Positions 45,926-50,922 of a stretch of 50,922 nucleotides of DNA are shown piece by piece. The position numbers and the translations under genes are program-made. The stretch is from Treponema sp. (GTDB taxonomy: Bacteria > Spirochaetota > Spirochaetia > Treponematales > Treponemataceae). The DNA lies in assembly GCA_024695475.1 (NCBI GenBank), contig JAILIC010000034.1, positions 1 to 50,922 on the forward strand. The letters are read 5' to 3'. A model generated the notes under the pieces. That model was not told the DNA's origin. It did no database searches and saw nothing but the letters and a program-made list of their open reading frames with translations. The first letter of the stretch is position 1; every line of letters starts with the position of its first letter.

Positions 45926-46410
45926 TGAATGACAGTTTTCCTTTCTGCAGGTTGCATCAAACAGCTCGGCAGCATGAATATCTGACTCGCTGTCAAATAT
46001 CATCCATCCGACAATTGATCTGTCATACAAATCTTCGATGACATAGGCGTAATAGTAAATTCCACATACATCAGTTTTGAGCCATGTAATATCCCGCATC
46101 CAAACCTGATTTGGAGCCGTGGCTTTCAGTTTATCCAGTAGAGAATTATAGGTTTCATTGGGATTCAAGTCCTTGTATTCAGGACTGCAGAGCTCCTGGT
46201 AAATTCTCCGGCGTTCTTCAGGTGTTAATTTTCTTGGAATCTTTCTTTCAGAACCTTTCCGCTTGTCAGCAGTTCCGTTTTTTCGCCAGCGCTGAATTGT
46301 TCTGACTGAGATTCCAAGATATTTGCAGAGTGTTTTCTGATGTACAATTCCGAGGACAACAGAGAATTTATGAAATCAAGAATATCCTGTTTGTCCTCTG
46401 CATTCATCAT
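45926..46410 (-). pseudogene. Decayed transposase with integrase core (IS3-like second ORF)
   Basis: The frame reading CKYLGISVRTIQRWRKNG, then TPEERRRIYQELCSPEYKDL and NQVWMRDITWLKT with YAYVIEDLYDRSIVGW, is a helix-turn-helix plus the start of a DDE (rve) integrase core. It is broken three ways. The N-terminal part (ATG at 46410) is in another frame. NETYNSLLDK joins LKATAPNQVW without the roughly 50 residues usually between them. The core stops after ATCRKENC and continues into MCP sequence. The second and third acidic catalytic residues are absent. It overlaps the first ORF by ATGA. It is a non-functional relic. Confidence 0.75.
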
Positions 46411-46574
46411 TCGTCCTCGTCCAATGACATTTTACCTTCTTTTAGCTTGGATAGCCAGCTGTTTATTGTCACTACTGCAACTCCTATTTCCTTCGAAAGT
46501 AAAGTTACACTTCGATTCGAAGGTGGAAGAATCTTCTTCAACACCGAGTTCCTAAAACTTGTTGTATATTTCAT
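46407..46574 (-). CDS. Small helix-turn-helix transposase ORF (IS first ORF, remnant)
   Basis: A 55-codon frame, MKYTTSFRNSVLKKILPPSN to KLKEGKMSLDEDE, with a Tnp-type helix-turn-helix (LLSKEIGVAVVTINSWLSKL). GAGGTGG lies upstream. Its stop overlaps the next start (ATGA), the two-ORF layout of IS3-type elements. It could still be translated but belongs to a dead element; no terminal inverted repeats could be recognised. Confidence 0.6.
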   Translation of the reverse strand: MKYTTSFRNSVLKKILPPSNRSVTLLSKEIGVAVVTINSWLSKLKEGKMSLDEDE

Positions 46575-46644
46575 TTTGCCACCTCTCTAGGCGACAACTA
46601 TATTGGCATAGAGGGGTAGCCTCCGGGCTTTTGGCAAAAGAAGG

Positions 46645-48111
46645 TTATACGGGAAAGACCTTTTCTCGATTTGATAAATACTCAGAAGATTTTCCGTTCT
46701 TACTTTCAATAAGAAATCCGTCCTTTATTAAAACATCAAGAATTTCCTTTCTAAAATATGTAGATGCTTTTATTCCAAGATACGCTGAAATTTCTTTTGC
46801 TGTATGTGCTTTTGCAAAACAGAATGATAAAATCGCTTTGTCATTCTTTCCTGTAAGAAGACCATCTACATTAATATTCGGAATAGAATTTTCATCGATT
46901 ACGCCATTTGAATATGTAAGGTTTGGTAATGTTAATGTAAACGAATTACCATTTGAAGAAATGAATGGCTTGAAAGCTTCTCCTTTACCTGCATAATCCT
47001 GTTCAATTTTATCGAATCCAGAGCCCTTTGACTCCATAAAGCGAAGATATTCTAAAATATTGCAGATAACTTCATTTCTACGACGAGGAATAATAGATGA
47101 AATATTCTTTTCTTTTTGCAAAGCTACAACGCCTAATAATGCTCCTGGAGAAGTGATTTCCAGTCTATCTTTAAACATATTAATTTCAATTTGACTTCCC
47201 AGAATGAAGTAATTTCTGTGAGCAATTGCATTAACAATACCTTCAGTAATCGATCGGGCGGGATATGAAAAATAATCAATTCGACTTTCATCAATCTTTT
47301 TAAATCCTGTTACAGAGTGACTCTGAATGAAATGTGTTGCAAATTTAATTGAGTCAACCAGATTTCCTTCAAATTCTTCTGAAGCTAAGACTATAGAACT
47401 GCCTTTTGTTATTTCTGGCCAAACAGTACATACAATTTTCGTTCTTTCGCTCTTGTAATTATCAGAAAAAAGCTGAGCTCCTTTAGAAAGTTTCTTGTCT
47501 GAATTCATAAAACCTGCAGAAATTAAAGCTTTCTCTGTAAGTTCAGAATCATTTCTTTCTTTATATAAATCAAAAATTTGTTTGAAATTGTTTTGATTAA
47601 AGATTTCTTCTGTAAAGGGCTGATCAAAAGGATTGTTATCGCTTAAAAGAATTAATTCTCTGATTTGTTCAGAGGTAGCCAGAAGAGAACTTCCATAACT
47701 TCGAATATAGATTCCGATGAGATTTTCTTCATGTAAGGTAACAGGTAGTATTGTATTCTTATTTACAGATATCTTTAAAATATATCTTGTCGATTTTTCA
47801 GCTTCTTTTATTGGTATGGTATCTATTGAATATGAAATAGAAGGCTCAATTCTCTGTTTAATTTGGCGATTTATCATCAAAATTGTTTTATCGGCTGCAT
47901 CATGATCTAAAGAAATTATTTTATGAGTATTGTTATCTACTCCGACATATAAAGTTCCGCCAAATGTATTTGCAAAAGCAACAAGCGTTTTTAGCCAGCC
48001 AATTTCTTTTGCCTTTCCAGAATCCTCGGATTTACCTTCTTCAATGATTCTTTTGTACTCATTTTGAGTATCTTCAATGTTTATTCCTAGAATTAATTCT
48101 TCAATCAGCAT
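46645..48111 (-). CDS. AlbA_2 / GHKL-ATPase (Schlafen-like) protein, second copy
   Basis: A 488-residue protein. The N-terminal AlbA_2 domain shows LKTLVAFANTFGGTLYVGVD near residue 43 and LIGIYIRSYGSSLLAT near residue 130. The GHKL signature has ITEGIVNAIAHRNY near residue 278, KDRLEITSPGAL near residue 300 and MESKGSGFDKI near residue 350. The C-terminal 70 residues look like a winged helix (TAKEISAYLGIKASTYFRKE). It is related in design, not closely in sequence, to the protein at the left end. The ATG at 48111 is chosen because AAGAGG lies five bases upstream, and the GTG at 48117 is part of that site. It is divergent from an XRE-type gene across a 41-bp palindrome. Function unknown; regulatory or defence roles are proposed for relatives. 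Confidence 0.82.
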   Translation of the reverse strand: MLIEELILGINIEDTQNEYKRIIEEGKSEDSGKAKEIGWLKTLVAFANTFGGTLYVGVDNNTHKIISLDHDAADKTILMINRQIKQRIEPSISYSIDTIPIKEAEKSTRYILKISVNKNTILPVTLHEENLIGIYIRSYGSSLLATSEQIRELILLSDNNPFDQPFTEEIFNQNNFKQIFDLYKERNDSELTEKALISAGFMNSDKKLSKGAQLFSDNYKSERTKIVCTVWPEITKGSSIVLASEEFEGNLVDSIKFATHFIQSHSVTGFKKIDESRIDYFSYPARSITEGIVNAIAHRNYFILGSQIEINMFKDRLEITSPGALLGVVALQKEKNISSIIPRRRNEVICNILEYLRFMESKGSGFDKIEQDYAGKGEAFKPFISSNGNSFTLTLPNLTYSNGVIDENSIPNINVDGLLTGKNDKAILSFCFAKAHTAKEISAYLGIKASTYFRKEILDVLIKDGFLIESKNGKSSEYLSNREKVFPV

Positions 48112-48150
48112 AAGCACCTCTTAACTTCACTGTACTACAAATGAAGTTTT

Positions 48151-48191
48151 TAGTGAAGTACAGTGAAGTATTACTTCACTGTACTTCACTA
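48151..48191. promoter_or_regulatory. Perfect 41-bp palindrome between divergent AlbA_2 and XRE genes
   Basis: Bases 48151-48170 and 48172-48191 are exact reverse complements around a single T at 48171. Each arm contains two GTGAAGTA units ten bases apart, one helical turn, so four half-sites line one face of the DNA. A further partial copy (ACTTCACTGTACTA) lies at 48124-48137. It is best read as an operator for a multimeric regulator encoded by one of the flanking genes. As RNA it would form a 20-bp hairpin in the AlbA_2 leader. Confidence 0.8.
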
Positions 48192-48257
48192 TTTTTTTCA
48201 CGTATTATGAAGTGTTTTTAAACTAACTGTTTACTATTTCTTTCTGGGGTTTCCTTT

Positions 48258-48263
48258 TATAAT
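48258..48263 (+). promoter_or_regulatory. -10 element giving a leaderless XRE-gene mRNA
   Basis: A perfect TATAAT ends at 48263, six bases before the ATG at 48270. No convincing -35 is visible, which would fit an activated or tightly controlled promoter near the palindrome. Confidence 0.45.
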
Positions 48264-48269
48264 GTGCGT

Positions 48270-48974
48270 ATGGGATATTCTTATTCACTTAAACCAGCAA
48301 AACGAACTGTCGTTGATATACCGGCAACCTCGAGACTCCTAAAAGATTTGCGCAATAAAAATGGTTATAGCGTTAAGCAGTTGCAGGAGATTTTCGGATT
48401 TGAGACTCCTGTCGCTATTTACGCCTGGGAAAATGAAAAGTGTAAGAATATTCCTTATATCGAAAATTTTGATATTTTGTCTAAACTGTATAATTGTCAC
48501 GTAGAAGATTTGTATGTTTTGAAGCAGGTTGATTTTTCAGATTTACAAGTGCGCGAAAATACATCTGAATATAGAACTTATAGAACTCTTGTAAATCAAT
48601 TGCTTGAAGGGCTTGCAGATATTGAAGAAGGGCGAGTTCAGGATTTTGGAATGATAAATGCTGCCTGTCTTACAGAACTTATGCCTGAATGGATTGATGA
48701 GGCAATAAAAGCTGGTGATATTAATAAAGCTCTTGAAAAGTATTTTGATGTGATGGGAGATTTAAAACTTTTGACTTTATCTTCATTTGATCAGGCGAAA
48801 TGGTATTATAACGATATGTATAATAAAGCTGATAAGGAGCAGAAGGCTTTTCTTGAGGAAAACAAAGATAAAATCTTTTTCTTACTTGGCCTTTCCGTAA
48901 TTCGCTATGGTTTTGTAGATAGAATTAATTTGAATAAACTTTATGATTCTTTGAAAGAAGAGAATATTCTGTAA
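48270..48974 (+). CDS. XRE-type DNA-binding protein, large form
   Basis: A 234-residue protein with an N-terminal helix-turn-helix of the XRE (HTH_3) type at residues 20-80 (LLKDLRNKNGYSVKQLQEIF, GFETPVAIYAWENEKC, LSKLYNCHVEDLYVL). The 150-residue helical C-terminal part is not recognised (LLEGLADIEEGRVQDFGM, EWIDEAIKAGDINKALEKYF). A short N-terminal arm (KRTVVDIPATS) is shared with the second XRE protein at 49445. Divergence from the AlbA_2 gene over a palindrome suggests it regulates that gene and itself. ATG 48270 is preferred to GTG 48264, since the latter is one base past a TATAAT box and has no ribosome site. Confidence 0.75.
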   Translation: MGYSYSLKPAKRTVVDIPATSRLLKDLRNKNGYSVKQLQEIFGFETPVAIYAWENEKCKNIPYIENFDILSKLYNCHVEDLYVLKQVDFSDLQVRENTSEYRTYRTLVNQLLEGLADIEEGRVQDFGMINAACLTELMPEWIDEAIKAGDINKALEKYFDVMGDLKLLTLSSFDQAKWYYNDMYNKADKEQKAFLEENKDKIFFLLGLSVIRYGFVDRINLNKLYDSLKEENIL

Positions 48975-49024
48975 AACAGTATAAACAACCACTTTCCCAT
49001 GATTTCATCCGTCTAAAAGTGCCT

Positions 49025-49047
49025 AATTTGTAGGATTCCTACAAATT
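49025..49047. repeat. Perfect 23-bp palindrome
   Basis: AATTTGTAGGA, a central T, then TCCTACAAATT: arms of 11 bp, 50 bases after the XRE stop. No T run follows, so an operator or a dispersed repeat is likelier than a terminator. Confidence 0.7.
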
Positions 49048-49140
49048 TGAGCTGTTAAAACCAAATAATCGGTAATTCAAGAATACCCCTCATCTTCTTA
49101 AAATCTCGCAATTTTAAACTGCAAGTTTAATGAAATTTAT

Positions 49141-49169
49141 TTGACAATAAATTATACTGAAAATACAAA
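49141..49169 (+). promoter_or_regulatory. Promoter of the small ORF / second XRE gene
   Basis: Consensus TTGACA (49141-49146), a 17-base spacer and TACAAA (49164-49169). Predicted start is near 49176, leaving a leader of about 115 bases. Confidence 0.55.
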
Positions 49170-49290
49170 ATACAAATTAAAGTCGCTGGCCCTAAGAAGC
49201 CGAGCGCCGTGTCTCATTGGTTTACTAAGCCTGAGATAAAAACCCGCTGCGCCGTTGGCGTAAAAATATCTTTTATGAAAGGAGTGCGTA

Positions 49291-49479
49291 ATGAGCACAG
49301 ACACATTTGGCATTACAAAATTATCTCGTGCAATGACTGGCAAAAAGAGATGCTATTCGCCAATTCTACGCACACCTTGGATTTATGGCTTGCTAAGTGC
49401 AGGCATAAAAGATAATGGAGTTTTTGTTGATGGAGAAATGAACTATGAGAACCGTAACTATTCAAAGGCCGGTTGTTGA
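49291..49479 (+). CDS. Small protein of unknown function
   Basis: A 62-residue frame beginning MSTDTFGITKLSRAMTGKKR, rich in Gly, Lys and aromatic residues, with YSPILRTPWIYGLLSAGIKD in the middle and no membrane segment. Support is an AAAGGAG ribosome site at good spacing and the promoter and leader upstream. It overlaps the next gene by 35 bases, and the GGAG for that gene lies inside it, suggesting coupling. It may be a genuine small protein or a leader ORF controlling the XRE gene. Confidence 0.5.
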   Translation: MSTDTFGITKLSRAMTGKKRCYSPILRTPWIYGLLSAGIKDNGVFVDGEMNYENRNYSKAGC

Positions 49480-49774
49480 TCTGAAAGCAACCGGTGCACA
49501 AATCAAATCACTCAGAATCAAAAGGGGATATACTGTCCACGATATTCAGGCTGTATTCGGTTTTGAATATCCGCAGGCTGTTTATGCCTGGGAAAGTGGA
49601 AAGTCAATTCCAACAATCGACAACTTGCTGGTGCTTGCTCACTTGTTTGAGAAGTCAGTCGAAGAGATTGTAATTCAGCGCATGATTGAAGTTGAAGTTT
49701 CATGCGTTTCAAACAAGATTGAAAAGCTCTGCAACAAGAATTGTAACGATTGCAAATTGCGCCTGAGTGCCTAA
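49445..49774 (+). CDS. XRE-type DNA-binding protein, short form with Cys-rich tail
   Basis: A 109-residue protein. Residues 15-78 form an XRE helix-turn-helix (IKSLRIKRGYTVHDIQAVFG, FEYPQAVYAWESGKSIP, LAHLFEKSVEEIVIQ). It is clearly paralogous to the N-terminus of the larger protein at 48270, including the preceding RPVVDLKAT arm. The C-terminal 20 residues carry four cysteines spaced C-x8-C-x3-C-x2-C (CVSNKIEKLCNKNCNDC), which could bind metal. GGAG lies 12 bases before the ATG. It is probably a small autoregulator; the target is unknown. Confidence 0.8.
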   Translation: MRTVTIQRPVVDLKATGAQIKSLRIKRGYTVHDIQAVFGFEYPQAVYAWESGKSIPTIDNLLVLAHLFEKSVEEIVIQRMIEVEVSCVSNKIEKLCNKNCNDCKLRLSA

Positions 49775-49780
49775 TCTTTT

Positions 49781-49822
49781 CTGTCTGTAAGCCATAGTTT
49801 TAAATTAATGGTTTACAGACAG
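49781..49822 (+). terminator. Stem-loop after the short XRE gene (weak terminator)
   Basis: CTGTCTGTAAGCCAT (49781-49795) pairs with ATGGTTTACAGACAG (49808-49822) over 15 bp with one G-U pair and a 12-base loop, seven bases past the stop codon. Only a broken T run follows, so its strength as a terminator is doubtful. Confidence 0.5.
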
Positions 49823-49895
49823 ACTGAGTTTCTAATCTTAAACTAATAATACCGTTACATTTATTGATTGCCAAAAAGCCTCTTTTCCCTTGAGA

Positions 49896-49979
49896 TGCGT
49901 GGGGGAGTTGCGGGGGTATCCCCCGCTAGAAGGGGTGGGCGAAGACTTTAGGCTGAGCCCAGGGGAAGGCTTTCCCCTC
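49896..49979 (+). other. GC-rich multi-hairpin leader before the RNA ligase gene
   Basis: In otherwise AT-rich surroundings, three compact stems follow one another: GCGGGGG-TAT-CCCCCGC (49911-49927), GGCT-GAGCC near 49952, and AGGGGAA-GGCT-TTCCCCT (49962-49979). They end 23 bases before the RNA ligase ATG. No Rfam family is recognised by eye. Confidence 0.55.
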
Positions 49980-50002
49980 CTATATCAATTAAGGAAAATA
50001 TC

Positions 50003-50922
50003 ATGAGGAAATTAGCAAGTGTCCAGACTATCTGGGACGTACAGCCGATAGAAGGGGCTGACAGGATAGAAGTCGTTTCCGTTTTGGGATGGAAATGCGT
50101 TGCCAAAAAGGGCGAGTTTAAGAAATACGATTTATGCGTTTATTTTGAAGTGGATGCATTTTTGCCGGTAAAGCCGGAGTTCGAGTTTTTACGTGACGGA
50201 TGCTACAGAAGCAACGATTTGAATGGCGAAGGATTTTTGATGAAGACCAGAAACTTCCGGGGTCAGGTTTCACAGGGACTTGTTTTGCCGCTTTCCATTC
50301 TGGATGGGATCAAGCCGCTTGATGGAGTTGCCTGGAAAACCGGCGATATTGTTAGCGAGCAGCTTGGCGTAAAGAAATGGGAAGTTGCAGAAATTGCTAC
50401 CGGAAGCGGACGAGTTATAGGAGACTTTCCTCACGGAATTCCAAAGACTGATGAAATCCGAGTTCAGGCGGAACCTGGCTTGATTGATGAGATTAAGGGA
50501 CTTCCTTACTACATCTCAACAAAGATGGATGGAACCAGCGTGACTATGTATTTGATTGACGGTGATTTTGGAGTTTGCTCAAGGAATTACGAAATTGCTG
50601 ATGATGAGACTAGCCCAGCCTGGAAGTTCGTCCATAAGCATAATGTGATTGAGAAAATCAAAAAGGGAGCTGAGGCTGTTGGCTTAAAAAACGTTGCTGT
50701 TCAGGGCGAATTCTGCGGAGAAGGCATTCAGAAGAATCCGCTCAAGCTTGTGACTGCCGAATGGTACGTGTTTACTCTGCGGGATATGGACCAGGGAAAA
50801 CGATTGGGTCTTAAAAAGATGCAGGCTTTCTGCGAGGCTGCCGGCTTGAACATGGTTCCTGTTGAAGAAACTGGGGATCAGCTTCCTTATAAAACTGTAG
50901 AAGAGTTCATCGAAAGGGCAAA
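50003..50922 (+). CDS. RNA ligase, Rnl5/DraRnl-like (partial at the window end)
   Basis: The frame is open from the ATG at 50003 to the last base (306 complete codons), so the 3' end is missing. AAGGA lies eight bases before the ATG. The N-terminal 120 residues fit the OB-fold domain that precedes the catalytic domain in Deinococcus-type RNA ligases (ASVQTIWDVQPIEGADRIEV, QGLVLPLSIL). The nucleotidyltransferase motif I is KMDGTS with the AMP-accepting Lys174; CSRNYEI near residue 193 fits motif III and VQGEFCGEGIQKNP near residue 238 motif IIIa/IV. Such ATP-dependent enzymes seal 3'-OH/5'-PO4 nicks in RNA. The later lysine motif V lies beyond or near the edge. Its neighbours suggest an accessory element. 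Confidence 0.85.
   Translation, partial: MRKLASVQTIWDVQPIEGADRIEVVSVLGWKCVAKKGEFKKYDLCVYFEVDAFLPVKPEFEFLRDGCYRSNDLNGEGFLMKTRNFRGQVSQGLVLPLSILDGIKPLDGVAWKTGDIVSEQLGVKKWEVAEIATGSGRVIGDFPHGIPKTDEIRVQAEPGLIDEIKGLPYYISTKMDGTSVTMYLIDGDFGVCSRNYEIADDETSPAWKFVHKHNVIEKIKKGAEAVGLKNVAVQGEFCGEGIQKNPLKLVTAEWYVFTLRDMDQGKRLGLKKMQAFCEAAGLNMVPVEETGDQLPYKTVEEFIERA

Larger units (their letters stand above)
48975..49290. other. 316-base gap with a 23-bp palindrome and a GC-richer leader
   Basis: No gene is seen. The gap holds a perfect 23-bp palindrome (49025-49047), an AT-rich stretch, a promoter (49141-49169) and about 115 bases of GC-richer leader before the next ribosome site. Confidence 0.6.

Noticed and set aside
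46575..46644. Terminal inverted repeat of the decayed IS element
   Set aside because: The GC-rich stretch has a short self-complementary piece but no matching copy was found at the other end near 45.9 kb.
49896..49952. 18-codon ORF in the GC-rich leader as an upstream regulatory peptide
   Set aside because: It has no ribosome site and its residue content simply follows the G/C hairpin sequence.
49775..50002. Possible integron attC site between the XRE and RNA ligase genes
   Set aside because: The hairpins look cassette-like, but no GTTRRRY / RYYYAAC core pair could be matched and no integrase gene is present, so an integron is not supported.
1..50922. CRISPR array, reverse transcriptase or diversity-generating retroelement
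   Set aside because: No regularly spaced direct repeats of 25-40 bases and no RT or Cas motifs were found on either strand.

Overview
The window looks like a chromosomal stretch from a moderately AT-rich, host-associated spirochaete, most likely a Treponema-like organism. This is an inference from gene content: two methyl-accepting chemotaxis proteins plus a diguanylate cyclase, two adjacent TlyC/CorC-type CBS proteins, an omptin-like outer-membrane protease, an RND/MMPL exporter, a long-form PurL and an AzlCD exporter. No rRNA or other species marker is present. An ordinary chromosomal core (about 3.3-45.7 kb) lies between two accessory stretches.

Left accessory end (1-3098): the C-terminal half of a type I restriction subunit (HsdR), then an AlbA_2/GHKL-ATPase 'Schlafen-like' protein with a tandem KLPS-encoding repeat.

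Core. (a) 3318-13215 is a tightly spaced plus-strand run: CE12-type esterase, GH43 glycosidase, exported COG1306/DUF4015 protein, MnmE, GlmS, type I glutamine synthetase and an ANTAR RNA-binding regulator. Sugar deacetylation, amino-sugar synthesis and nitrogen assimilation are thus joined. (b) 13244-18922 is a minus-strand oppBCDFA peptide importer. (c) asnB is divergent from opp. Between its promoter and its start lies a 17-bp-stem intrinsic terminator, a likely attenuator or short RNA. A tRNA with CAT anticodon follows. (d) 21392-30208 holds a membrane diguanylate cyclase and a purL-lipoprotein-tlyC-tlyC operon. (e) 30261-35510 (minus) holds a cytidylate-kinase-like protein, omptin, RluA-type pseudouridine synthase and a large RND exporter, divergent from a TetR regulator. 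(f) 36273-45644 holds a GltD-like flavoprotein, LMW protein-tyrosine phosphatase, two MCPs, a nitroreductase, the divergent KDPG aldolase and 2-keto-3-deoxygalactonokinase pair, and azlCD. The esterase, GH43, aldolase and kinase together suggest use of pectin or uronic acids.

Right accessory end (45767-50922): a decayed transposase fused to the tail of a broken MCP gene, a second AlbA_2/GHKL protein divergent from an XRE-type regulator across a perfect 41-bp palindrome, a second XRE paralogue with a small upstream ORF, and a partial Rnl5-like RNA ligase preceded by GC-rich hairpins.

The most unusual genome-wide signal is a recurrent promoter layout. In at least six genes without a Shine-Dalgarno sequence (purL, RND exporter, azlC, an MCP, dgoK, an XRE regulator) the -10 hexamer is followed by exactly six bases and then ATG. 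Transcription would start on the initiation codon, so leaderless mRNAs are predicted.
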